Source: Austropuccinia psidii (lineage: Eukaryota; Basidiomycota; Pucciniomycetes; Pucciniales; Sphaerophragmiaceae). From it: DNA of 64,000 bases. Where the stretch lies: contig JALGQZ010000009.1 of assembly GCA_023105745.1 (NCBI GenBank), positions 46,901,967 through 46,965,966 of the forward strand, in the 5' to 3' direction. Positions 23,570-34,237 of this stretch are shown here, in pieces. The notes below the pieces were generated by a model that was not told the origin of the DNA, made no database searches, and saw nothing but the letters and a program-made list of their open reading frames with translations. Position 1 is the stretch's first letter, and each line of letters starts with the position of its first letter. Made by a program: the position numbers and the translations under genes.

Positions 23570-26500
23570 TTACTTTGTAATATTGGTGTTTCTAGTGTGT
23601 CTGAATCTCCTCAGGAGTTTGGTGGCTTCTGGTATATCTTTCTCTTCTAACCATTCATCTTCACAAGTTGGGTCACTGTACCTAACAAGGTATTCCCTTA
23701 CTTTCTTGGTTCTTAATTTCCTTTCTTTAAGAACTTTGGTTATTTTCTTAGTACCAGATGTCTCAATAGGAGGTATAACTTGGGGAATCTTATTCCTCAA
23801 GGGAAATTTCTCAGCATCACTAGATTTGTATGGCTTTATCAAGCTTACTGGAAATGTAGGGTGCTTATTGCTAAGTTCTTCAGATAACTCTACTTCAACA
23901 GCATTTTCTCCATGGAGGGCCTTAATCACAAAAGGTCCTGCAAAGGAGTCTTTTAACTTTTTACATCCTTTGATGTTATTGAAGTTAGTGGTGGATACAA
24001 GAACTAGGTCCCCCACTTTGAAATCTGGAGTTGCATGAGATTTATCCCATTTGTCTTTAGCATATGCAAAAGAGTCCTCCATGCATCTCACTGCATGCTT
24101 TCTAGCTTTGTCTAGCATTCCTTTGAAGCTAGCAGCTGTGGGATGTATTTCAATTAAGTCTTTCCTCAAGGAATCTTGGGGTAACTTGGGGTTCCATCCT
24201 TTTTCTAGAATAGCAGGAGTCTGATTGGTACTGGAATGGATTGATGTTTTATATGCTAATTCCAGTGCTGGTAACAGAGTACACCAATCATGGGTAAATC
24301 CATCACAATCTTTGAATTCAAGGCCAATGCACAAAATCTTCTCACCATGTCCTCTAAGGTTTGGATCATTCTTTCAGCCAGACCATCAGTTCGGGGTGGT
24401 AGGCTGTAGAGAAAGACAGTTTTGTGCCAAATAATTGGTGAAGATTTGTCCATAGAGCTGAAGTGAATTTGGGATCTCTATCACTGATGATATTTGTAAA
24501 TATCCCAGTCCATGACACTACTCTATTCCATATCAGAAGAGCTGTATCCATGGCTGTATCATCTTTGTGACATGGTAAAAAGATTGGAGTTTTACTGAAT
24601 CTGTCCACAATTACTAGGCAAGCATTATAGCTCCTGTCACCTCCTGGTGGTAGGCCAGTTACCCAATCCATATGGACAATTTCCCAAGGTCTGTTTGGTT
24701 CTTGGATTTTCATCATATTTCCAAGTCTTTTGCCAGTGGATTTATTTGCCTTTTGGCATCTGTCACAGGTTTTGCAATATTCTGCAACATCTTTTTGCCA
24801 CATTGGCCACCATATGCAGGTCTTTACTTTCTCTCTTGTTCTGTCCTCAGAAAGATGTCCTGAAAAGGGACTATCATGGCATTCTTTCAGTACAAGATTG
24901 ATTAATGACCTGTCTACAACTGTCATGACACATGTGTGCTTGGTTCTGTGGTAAATTATACCATCCAGTAGGTGAAATCTCCCTTCATTATAAGATTTTC
25001 TCCATACTTCATCCAAGGCATGTATTAGAGAGTTGTCTTTACAGTCTTTGTTAAGTAATTGGCATAAGATGCTACAATTCTTATCTTGAGTGTAACTATT
25101 TCTGACTTCTTCAAAGAAGGTGGTGTTCAAGTCTGTAACACTTATTCCTTCTATTGGAATTTGTGGTGAAGCTTCTTCTGGAACATAAGCAGGATTATCA
25201 ATGTTATTTGGTAATGGCCATCTGCTTAGTCCATCTGCATTATTATGAATATTCCCATCCTTATGAACAATAGTCATATTGCCTCTGTATTCTTGTATGG
25301 CTATTTGCCATCTGAGCATGTGTCTGTTAGGTGTTTTCATGTTCAAAAGTGATTTCACAGCTGTACAATCTGTTATTACTTCAAAAACACATCCCTCTAA
25401 GAAATAGTTCAATTTCTCTAAGGCCCAGACAAGGCATAGACATTCCATTTGACTTGCTCCATATCTGGCTTCAGTTGGTTTGATTTGCCTGGATATGAAA
25501 CATATTGGTCCTTCTACAGGTTTGTCATTTATGATCTGAACTTGGTGAAGTGCAGCACCTAGTCCATCCCCTGATGCATCAATATACAGTTTGAAAGGTA
25601 ATTTAAAGTCTGGCATCAGTAAGAGTGGAGCAGTGGTCAATGCTTCTCTTAGAGACTCAAAAGCTTTGACTCTGTCAACAGTCATCTCAAATACTGTGTC
25701 TTTGTCACACAACTTATAAAGTGGTCTTGCTATGGATGCAAAGTCTTTAATGTGTTGCCTGTAATATCCTGCAAAACCTAAGAATGACTGAATTTCCTTC
25801 TTATTCTGAGGCATGGGTTTTAACAATACTGCTGCAACTTTGTTTTTATCAATTCCAAGGGACAAACCAGATACAACATGTCCTAGTGCCTTAAGTTCTT
25901 TAAATCCAAAATGACATTTCTTCAAGGAGATTTTCATGTTTACTGATTGGATTTTTGTCAAAACTCTTGATAATCTGTACATGTGCTCCTCCCAAGTCTT
26001 TGAACAGATAATAATGTCATCAATGTAAATGATTAACCATCCCTCTGAGAGTTCTTCAGGGAAGATTTCATTCATCATTCTTTGGAAGTGTGAAGGTGCA
26101 TTTTTGATACCAAAGGGCATCCTTAAGTATTCATACACTCCACAATGAACAATAATTCTCAAGTATTTTCTTGCTCTTGGTGTTACTACATTTTGATGGA
26201 ATCCTTTAAGGGCATCCATAGTGGTTATATACACTGCTTGAGATATTTGAGTAAGGGCAATTTGGATTTTTGGTATTGGGTATCTGTCTGGAACAGTGTA
26301 AGTGTTCAGAGCTCTAAAGTCCCCAACCATTCTGGATTTTCCATTATGCCACGCCACTATGACTGGTGTAGTTATTTCTACTTCCTCATTGTGGCCTACT
26401 TTTCTTATTACACCAAGGTCTAGAAGTTCTTTGATATGAATTTCTAGAGCTTCTCTTGATTTTGGACTTGCTGGATAAGCAGGTCTTCTTAAGAGTGGTG

Positions 26501-29492
26501 GATAAGGCCTCTCAATGTTAAGAATGATGTCAACTTCATGACCAATAATTGCTCCCAGGGGTTCTTTGTCTGTAGCAAATGCTCCTCTGTGGTCATACAA
26601 AAGGGAAGAAAGTTCATTTTCTTGCCTATCAGTCAGATGAAGGCTTATTTCAGCCTCATTTAACTGTTCAGACTTGAATTTCTCCAACTCTAAGTTGACT
26701 GGTGATACTTTGTTTACTGTAATTTGTCTTTTAAAGGGTAAAAAGGCAAATTTCTGGCGTTTATTGTCTCCAATTGTAAAGTATCTGTCTTTGTTATTAT
26801 GTAAATCTATCCCATACATGATTAAATAGTCATTTCCCAATATAAAATGGGTACTAGAGCAATTTTCCATAACAACAAATTCAACTGTGATCCTTAAATT
26901 CCCATTTATGTGTGGGAATATGACATTGGTCTCAAAGATTCCTAATGCTTTCATTGGGTTACTTGCACTGTTGAATTTTATACCATCAATTGGTAACAAT
27001 TGGTCTTCAAAATTTGGTACACAAGTCTTAAGAAAAGATTTTCCAACACAAGAGCAGAAGGCTCCTGGGTCAAGCAAAAGTTTGGTGGGTTTGTTGTCAA
27101 TCACCACTTCTGTTATACAGGAGTTACCAGCTGTATAACCTTTTCCTCTGTTTGGTTTTGTCTTCATAAGTTGTGCATCTTGAACTTTTGATAAATCAAC
27201 TTGACCATTGCTCAATTGTGGTAAGTGGGAATAAGATTCCATGATGTCAAAAGTGGCATTGATATTTTCTATATCTTTTGAAGATTCAGAGAATATGGAT
27301 GACTTATCATCTGAATTGTCTTCAATTATGTCTTCTTTTTCAACATCTGGTTCTTTTTCAATGTCAATTTCATTGATTTTCCCCCTTTTTGGACATGTAT
27401 TGGCTAAATGGGTGGTGCTTTGGCAAATATGGAATTTTCTGACTGTATCTGCAGATTTATATTTAATATTACTAGAATTTTCTTTGGGGTTTTTGTCCAC
27501 AGAATCTTTCCAAGGTGTATTAAACCTTGTTCTAAGATTCACCCTACTAGAACCAATTTTGGTTCTGGTGGTTACTTCTTCTAGTATATTGATAATATCC
27601 TCTGCTGAAGATTGTTCAGTAGTCCTGCTTTTGACAGCATGCTCTAAGTCACCTCCACATTGTCTCAGAATTTTTCTATGGATCATAAATTCTGACATGT
27701 CAGGATATAATGCTGTTAATCTGTCCTTTTGTTGGCAAAACCATGGTAAAGCTTTGTCTTTATCAGCATTAAATTTGGCAGATTCAAAGGCTGTTTCAAC
27801 TTTAAACCTCCAAGCATCATTTGCCCATTTGTTGATGATTTGGGTTTTCCACCAAGTCCAACTCTGGTGTCCATGTGCTTGTCTTATTTTGATGTACCAT
27901 CTGTGAGCTGATCTGGTAAACAAGGTGTTAAACCTGGCTGTTACCAATCTGTCTGGTAATTCAAAATCCTCTTTGATCATGTCAATACCTCTAATGAATT
28001 CCATATGGTCATACTCTCCTTCACCACTGAAGTGAGGCCATTCTTTAAGTTTTGGAACTTCTTTCAAGAGTGCTTGGCCCATTGATGGTTCCAAGTTATG
28101 AAAAGAAGTGGATAGTTCATTTTTTAATTGTGAATTATCAGGATCCAATACTTGTGGATTTGAAATTCTTGTGCCCTCATTTTGATTTAGAGGTGTAGAC
28201 ATTCTTGGTAAGGTGTTCAGTAATTGTTCAATGTCATTCATTTTACTGTTGCTACACCTTTGGGAATTTCTGTATTCATGTTGGAAGCTTTGTATTAAAT
28301 TTATTACTTCAATTTTATACATGTCTTCTTTATGTGTAAGTTCTTGCCATAACTCTGTCTGTCTTGTATTATCAGCAGTGACTTGATTCAATTTCATTGA
28401 TAATTTTGATACTTCTTCTTGTGAAGCATCAAAACACTTTTTCAAGGCAATGGTATATGTCTTTACTTCAGTAAATGAATTTGAAATGTCATCAAGGACT
28501 TTCTTGTTATCTGTCTTGATAATATTTATGGCTTGTTTAATTCTTGTTTCAATTATGTCATCAATATTGAATTTAGAATATTTATCTGTTAATTCTTTAA
28601 TAATGGCAGATTGTTCATTTATTTTATTGTTAGAAGAATTATCATTATTGGAATTTTTAATTGTTCTCAAAACTTTTTCAAAACACATAAGTGTTTCATT
28701 AATTTGGCACAGACTCAGGTTGTTTGTTTTAATGTTGTTACAAATGGTGTCATTTTTATCAGAAAGATGTCTTTTCACGTCATTTATAGCATCATACAAC
28801 TCTGGGATGGAATCAAATATGTCAGAAATCATTTCTGGAACCTTAATCTGGCTTCCTCCTTCTTCTGTAATTCCATCATGGTTCTGGCCATCTGAAATAC
28901 ATTTTCCATGGCATCCTGCTGAATCTTTGGGATTCTGTAGCCCTGGCTGTAAGGTTTTGGGGCTGGTGCCTTTCCTTTGCCCTTGTTTGGAGTTTGTGGC
29001 TGCTTTTTCACGTTGGAATTGCTGCTGCTGGCCACTGGGGCTGTTTTTGGCACTGGTTTTGGTGGTGGAGGGTTGTTTTTCCTCCATTCCAGTGTCAAAA
29101 GCATCATGTTTTTCTTCTCCATCAATGGATGCCATCCATTGAGCAATTTGCAAGTGTTGGGATGGCCCAAGAATTTTCTTACTGTCAGGTAAGAATTCAT
29201 GCAATTCTTCCACAGGTCTGCAAGGATCTGGTACTCCTTGAATTGGAGTGCATTGTTGTATGCACTGTGGCTGGCTTTGTATATGTCCACAGAGGCTTGT
29301 TGTGGCGGTGTCAGCTCTTTTTGAAGGTAAAATGGTATTATCAGCTTCAGAATGACCTATTTTAGTTGTTTGGAAGTCATCAACTGACCCTTTTCCTTCT
29401 GTACCTGGTTGGCCTCTGCCATAATCACGTCTATTACCTTTTTGGGAGCTGCTTGAGGGGTTGTAGCTGGCTCCTGACCTGGTTGAAGGCAT
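23570..29492 (-). pseudogene. pol: El-5 gag-pol with two one-base deletions in integrase
   Basis: The open frame runs from the ATG at 29492 for 1708 codons to about 24366. Landmarks: capsid-like Gag near residue 480; zinc knuckle near residue 685, whose first Cys is Phe; protease near residue 805 with Asp-Pro-Gly instead of Asp-Thr/Ser-Gly; RT Tyr-Ile-Asp-Asp near residue 1155; RNase H near residue 1300; integrase zinc domain near residue 1535; core Asp near residues 1607 and 1670. A one-base deletion near 24400 and another near 24330 shift the frame twice; the rest of integrase and the chromodomain-like tail follow at 24334-23570. The first 220 or so codons overlap a different, conserved frame (28829-29290), and the ATG at 29492 lies inside a predicted intron, so the true Gag start is probably further downstream. 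Confidence 0.9.
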
Positions 29493-29740
29493 AATTATGG
29501 TTAAAAAAGGCTTAAAATAGTATTTTTACGTCAAAAACTTACTATTGGCCAAATTCTTAGCCTTCTGAAGAGTATTACTTATGTCCAAGTTAATTAATTC
29601 AGAAGATATTGGTTCAGGCTGGTTATTTTGAGTCACAATAACAGTGCTATTATGATCAGAATTAACAGTACTGGCAGGGATAATGCTGGTTACTGTTGAG
29701 GCTGTTTCAATGTTTTCTTGTCTTACCACGTTGTCAGACA
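28829..29740 (-). CDS. El-5 upstream spliced ORF (conserved, unknown function)
   Basis: The frame differs from Gag-Pol. The terminal open part is 29290-28829 (153 aa from an internal ATG). Homologues occur in El-4 (33322-32825) and El-7 (49321-48734). Shared landmarks are Ile-Tyr near the start, Met-Asn-Ser-Tyr-Leu, Phe-Leu-Gly, Gly-Trp-X-Pro-Leu, Ala-Pro-Val-Ala-Ser, a Lys/Pro/Gly-rich stretch, Gly-Tyr-Arg-Ile-Pro and Val-Phe-X-Met-Ala-Arg. Predicted exons are 29740-29543, 29478-29405 and 29356-28829, with introns 29542-29479 (GTAAGT..CCAG) and 29404-29357 (48 bases, in phase). The latter is needed to skip a TAG at 29357-29359; alternatively that TAG is a mutation. The first exon would lie in the LTR (donor at 30381). 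The role may be an accessory or N-terminal Gag part. Exons are predicted, not observed. Confidence 0.55.
29479..29542 (-). other. Predicted intron 2 of El-5 upstream ORF
   Basis: It is 64 bases with donor GTAAGT and acceptor CAACCAG, and interrupts the codon after its first base. It contains the ATG at 29492 that would otherwise be taken as the Gag-Pol start. The homologous introns of El-4 and El-7 have the same phase and also contain the apparent Gag ATG. Confidence 0.55.
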
Positions 29741-29963
29741 CTAAAATTAATGAAAAAAGCCAATTAATTAAGTAAAAAAAGGTTATTTCAAAAAAGAAAT
29801 AAAAATATAAGCCTCACTTATAATATGAAAAAATTTTTTTTTTTTTTTTTTTTGGATTATAAGTATTTTTTATATGTTTTTAAATTTTTCAATATAAGAA
29901 AAAAGATTTAAAAAGAGTAAAAAAAATATGTCACAGGTAAAATATCACGGCTGGGCCCCCAAA
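29741..29963 (-). other. El-5 leader with primer-binding site
   Basis: Two bases after the 5' LTR the minus strand reads TGGGGGCCCAGCCGTGAT (complement of 29944-29961). This matches the sites of El-3, El-4, El-6 and El-7 except for two bases. A run of more than 20 T lies at about 29834-29855. The leader ends at a pyrimidine-rich acceptor TTTTAG (plus coordinate 29741). Confidence 0.65.
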
Positions 29964-31791
29964 TGTAAGGTGTGGATATGAAACTTTGATTAAAAATCAA
30001 GTACTTTTCCTGTCCTCAAAATTTGTATAAGGTAAAATTCAGTTAAAAATAGTATGAAATATTATTTTTAAGAGAAAACACGCCAATTTTATTGTTTATA
30101 ACTTTATTAGTATAAAACAATAATATTATAAAAATTTATTGTTTTACCAACAATAAAAATTTATCCAAAAAATATTCTACAAGAGATATTTTAAGGCTAC
30201 AAAAGAAATTTCTTCAAGAGCAATTTCAATTGGAATTAATTGAGCAAAGAACTGCAAGAAATTAATTAAAGAACAGAGTCTTTAAAAAGAATATTAAAGA
30301 GAAAACACGCCCAAAAGTGACCAGAGTGAATTTGGAAACAAAGTGACAAAGTTAACAGTGATGAAAGATGCTTTAATTCACTTTTGGGGTGGTTCAGTGG
30401 TAAAAATGATTATAAGAGTTACAAACAATGATTATAATGATTTTTCACGTGGTTAAAAGGTTTAAAATGATTTAAAAGAGGTGGTTGGAATCTTTTATTG
30501 ATTGGTTTAACAGTTTTAAACTAATTAATAAAAGGAAAAGATTCTAACATGAAGAGAAAAGTGGGGCAAAGAAGACATTCTTTTATAGCCATCAATTCTC
30601 TTACTCCAAAAGTAAAATTTACTCTTGTCAGTCGTGAAAAACAGTCTGACAACAGAAAAGCCAATTATGGCATCATTGAACCCTGGTTTAGACCAAAAAG
30701 GGCTGGTTTAAGCCATTTTTAGCCATTTTTAGCCATTTTAGACCCTTAAATCAGCCATTACTATAGCAATACCAGGCCTAGAGCCTTCAAAACACGTCAG
30801 AATGTGTGTCAGAGGCGTAGAAACCAGTTAAAACTGTTTTTATTATGATTGTTTTATCTTAAGGGTAGTTTTACCTTCTTGGCAACAGCTAAAACTACCC
30901 CAGTTGGTATCAAAACCTCATCATCAATTGAGTCCACAGACCCTGTAACTCAATTCCAGGCCAAAAGTGATGAACTTTTGCGTGAATTTTGACATCCCAC
31001 GCCTGTCAGCAAGGATTTTGGGGGTCTAGCTCCCCCTTAGAGCTGGAGTTCCTTTTCCCCCCCAAATTTAATCTTTCCAATTTATTTTTCCTTTAATTCC
31101 TCATCATGTATTATACTTATAATTTACACATGTAATTCAATTCAATTGTACAGTACAATACAGTAATAATTGACACCTCATATGTAAATCAAAGTTCACT
31201 TATGTAATACACGCGCACATTTTGACATTTCAATTGAATTCAATTGAAAATACTTTAATTCCTCATAACTTCTAAACTAAACACAACACCTCAATTTTAA
31301 CACAAAAATTGATGGTTAACACCACATGTGGTGTGAATTAAATTAAGGTTTTGAGGATTTTCAACTTTTGTATTGAAAATACTAAAAACTTAATTTAAGC
31401 TTATTTAGAGTTGAGTTACAAAAATTTCACTCAGAGGTGACCCCACCTGATTTTTTATGAGGAATCCAATGGTGAAATAAAATTTATATGTTTATTTATT
31501 GGATAAAAAGTTATAATAAATTTTATTTAACTTTTTTCCAAATTTATTTATTTTTTCACAATTTTGTTAAAATTTCATTTTTACTTAAATTTTTCAAGTA
31601 TAAATGTAATTTTATATTTACAAAATTTGAAGTAATTTTATTTTTAAATTATAATTAATTTTTTATTTTTAATATAATTTTATATTTATATTTTTTATTT
31701 TTATTTTAATAAATTTATTTTATTTATATTAATATGTTATTTTTTATATTTGTGGTCTTTTGGGTATATGAAATTACCTCTAAGGCTCACA
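29964..31791 (-). repeat. El-5 5' LTR
   Basis: This 1828-bp promoter copy has a TATAAAA on the minus strand at 30581-30587. A candidate splice donor (CCAAAA followed by GTGAAT) starts its intron at 30381. It is nearly identical to 21717-23546. Confidence 0.93.
30581..30587 (-). promoter_or_regulatory. TATA box of El-5 5' LTR
   Basis: GGCTATAAAAG reads on the minus strand about 200 bases upstream of the candidate donor at 30381, in a location comparable to the El-4 TATA box. The transcription start was not determined. Confidence 0.5.
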
Positions 31792-31796
31792 AGTTC

Positions 31797-33518
31797 CCCT
31801 CCACATTTTTTAAGTATTTTCATGTGCACCATCTTTTGTGACATTTCTGGGTACAGTGCATTAAGTCTTTCAACTTGTTTCAAGAACCAAGTTAAAGGTT
31901 TGTCTTTCTCTGGGTCAAAGAAAGAGTTTTCAAATGCATTTTTTATCTTATACCTCCAGGCATCATTTGCCCACTTGGTGATTATTTCTTGTTTCCACCA
32001 AGACCAGGTATTCTTACCATTTGTTTGTCTTATGCCATAATACCATCTTTTTGCAGATTTCTCAAACAATGAATGTAATCTTGCAGTGATCAATTCATCT
32101 GGTATGGCATAGTCTTCTTGTAACATGTCAATTGTTTTAATAAATGACATGTGGTCGTATTCACCTTCTCCTGTGAATGTTGGCCATTCTTTCAATTGAG
32201 GTGCTTCCTTCATTATGACTTGGTTATTATCTTGGTGACTCAAGTCTGTTATGAAAGGATTTGACAATTCTTCTTTTGTTTTAACAGGGCTTTTTATATG
32301 AGAAAATGGTGTTGATAACTTTGGCATATTTAAATTAGCCTCATTAATTTGATCCATTTTTTCAGTGATAAGCCTTATTTCACTCTGAATATCATCTTTC
32401 AGATGCATTCTTGATTCATCACTTTTTTCCACATGGTCCCAAAGTAATTTTTGGTGTGATGAAGTCTTTTCTTCAAATTTTTCTACAGAAATACTTAATT
32501 TATTTAATTTTTCTGTAAGATTGTCAATACTCACATCATAATTGATTGTCAAAGTTTTATCTTTGATATCTTTTATGTACTTATACAATTCTTGTTGTCC
32601 TTGTATTAGTTTTTGAGTATTGTCAATTACATTCTTTGGTTTATTATTTTCAACAATAAACTTAATGTTGTCAATTTCTTTCTTATTTTGCACAACAATT
32701 TTTGTTAAAGAAGATAAATTGTTATTTATTTCTTGTAGTGATAATAAACTATCTTTAATTTCTTTTAGAGGTAATATACTATTTTTAATTTCTGTTAAAG
32801 TATTTACAACATCTTTGAACAAGGTTATTTCTTTGGGAAATGAGGTTGTCTCATTCTTTGCTCTTCCTTGTCCTTGAATTCCATCAAGGTTCTGGCCATG
32901 TTGAAAACATTGTCCATGGCATCCTTTTGGATTCTTGGGATTCTGTAGCTTGGGGAATATGGTTTCCTCCAATGCTTTTTCTTGTTCTTCTTCCCTTCTT
33001 GGGAAAGTGGGTTGGCTTGGGGCTTGCTGGTAGAAGCTACTGGGGCTTCTTCCTTGGTTGCCTCCCTCTTTTTGGCATGGTAGTCCTTGATTTTTTTGAT
33101 TTGAGGTTTGGATGACAGTGGATTCCATCCATTGGATTATTTCACTATCTCCTCCTCTTTGAGGAACTTTTTCAGGATGTGCCAGGAGTTCATCACTCCT
33201 TGGTGTATTTGAGGCAACATTTCCCAATCTTTGTCCTTGTACACTGTGCAATACTGCTTGTACTGGCTCATGTAGATGTCTATTTGAGCCCTCTGAATGT
33301 GATTTGTACCTGTTTGAGTTACTCATACTTAGTTCTAATTCAGGCTCAGATATCATGGGCATTTCTGGGACTTGCCTTTGGGATAAGGCACTTCCTTGTG
33401 TGGATTCTGTTCCACTGGGAATATTGCCCTTTCTTTTCCCTTTTGAGGGATCAATTCTACCTCTGAGTCCAGCTCCATCTGATTGGATGGAGTATTGGGA
33501 ACCTCTTCTGGTAGTCAT
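31797..33518 (-). pseudogene. gag: El-4 gag, upstream part, cut by El-5
   Basis: This is a 574-codon open segment from an ATG at 33518 to the El-5 junction; reading then runs into LTR sequence. The downstream half (about 32200-31800) is a retrotransposon Gag domain with Trp-Pro-Thr-Phe, Trp-Ser-Trp-Trp-Lys and Leu-Tyr-Pro-Glu-Met segments. An Asn/Ile/Lys-rich coiled-coil-like stretch (about 32800-32350) precedes it. The first 220 codons are Gln/Gly/Ser-rich and overlap the conserved frame at 33322-32825. They look like an out-of-frame shadow of it, and the ATG at 33518 lies in a predicted intron. The joined gag-pol is otherwise intact. Confidence 0.85.
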
Positions 33519-33743
33519 AATTAAAGAATAAGAAAAAATAAAAGTATTTTAGAATAAAAATTCTTTTATGGCAATTATAAAAGAGGTGCTCACCTTCAGA
33601 GTCTTGAATGGTGGGTCCTGGAAAGTCTAATTTCTTAGCTTTCTTTCTTTTGGTGATAACTGGTGTTGGAGAACTTTGACAAGTTTCTTCCACCAACCTC
33701 TCAACAGTAGCTTGGTTGTCTTCTGTTGGGCTATCTTCAAACA
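32825..33743 (-). CDS. El-4 upstream spliced ORF (conserved, unknown function)
   Basis: The terminal open part is 33322-32825 (166 codons including stop; internal ATG at 33271). It aligns with El-5 and El-7 through Ile-Asp-Ile-Tyr, Ser-Gln-Tyr-Lys, Met-Asn-Ser-Trp, Gly-Trp-Asn-Pro-Leu, Pro-Val-Ala-Ser-Thr, Tyr-Arg-Ile-Pro and Asn-Val-Phe-Asn-Met-Ala-Arg. Predicted exon 2 is 33743-33594, rich in Glu/Thr/Lys and ending in phase 1. Exon 3 begins at 33507. How exon 3 reaches the conserved part is unresolved, because a TGA at 33323-33325 lies between. A heptamer TTTCCCA (32840-32834), in the phase for a -1 shift into the Gag frame, lies just before the stop. This copy has Trp where the sister copy at 52532 has TAG. 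Confidence 0.55.
33508..33593 (-). other. Predicted intron 2 of El-4 upstream ORF
   Basis: It is 86 bases with donor GTGAGC and acceptor ACTACCAG. It has the same phase as in El-5 and El-7 and contains the apparent Gag ATG (33518). El-3 has the same intron at 38483-38569 and El-6 at 41622-41706. Confidence 0.55.
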
Positions 33744-34237
33744 CTAAAAAAGACAAATAAATATAAGTCTTTATATAAGAAGTGTTATTTTTGGCAAGAT
33801 ATGGCAATTTTCCACGTAGAAATTGCTTTATATCTTAAAACAAAATTGAAATAAATAAAGAAATGAATAAAAATGAATAAAAATAACTTTTTTATTGGTT
33901 TTTAATTTTTTATATATTTTTTTTTATTTTTAAAGAATAAAATAAAAATGAATATGATTCTTATAAAATTAAATTATAATAAAATTATTTTTAATTTATA
34001 AAATATCTTTTTTAATCACTAGAGTCACTCAAAGAAAGTTCTTGCAAGTCTAAGGATGTGAAAAACCACGTGTAAGACAGTACAATTGCTTTCCAAATGC
34101 CTCAATAGCTTTTAAAATCAATAAAATATAAAATTATTATATAATTTTATGATTATAAATATAATTTATTATTGGATAAACCCAAATAGAATCTTTTTAA
34201 AGGTCTTTTAAGTAAATATCACGGCCAGGCCCCCAAA
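33744..34237 (-). other. El-4 leader with primer-binding site
   Basis: The primer site TGGGGGCCTGGCCGTGAT is the complement of 34218-34235, two bases inside the LTR. Its complement ends ..GGCCCCCA, as expected for a tRNA 3' end with C before CCA (tRNA-Pro or tRNA-His type), but the tRNA is not identified. The rest is AT-rich and ends at an acceptor TTTTTTAG followed by TG. Confidence 0.6.

Larger units (their letters stand above)
21717..31791 (-). mobile_element. El-5: full-length Ty3/Gypsy element inserted in El-4 gag
   Basis: LTRs at 21717-23546 (1830 bp) and 29964-31791 (1828 bp) differ at only about eight positions counted by eye, so the insertion is recent. The target duplication AGTTC (21712-21716, 31792-31796) is exact and lies in an El-4 Gly-Glu-Leu-Glu codon run. 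Internal parts read minus: primer site, spliced upstream ORF, Gag-Pol, polypurine tract. Two single-base deletions break integrase. Confidence 0.95.

Noticed and set aside
27241..27906. 221-codon plus-strand ORF with signal-peptide-like hydrophobic starts, opposite El-5 gag
   Set aside because: Hydrophobic Ser/Leu/Phe composition is the complement of Glu/Lys/Asn-rich Gag; no independent support.
29834..29855. Run of more than 20 T, possible poly(A) tail of a retrocopy on the minus strand
   Set aside because: It sits inside the El-5 leader with no retrocopied gene or target duplication.
33179..33466. Long ORFs on the strand opposite gag and the upstream ORF (also near 48860, 52388, 28994), rich in Leu/Phe/Trp
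   Set aside because: They mirror codon bias of the real genes, show no motifs, and shift or vanish between families.
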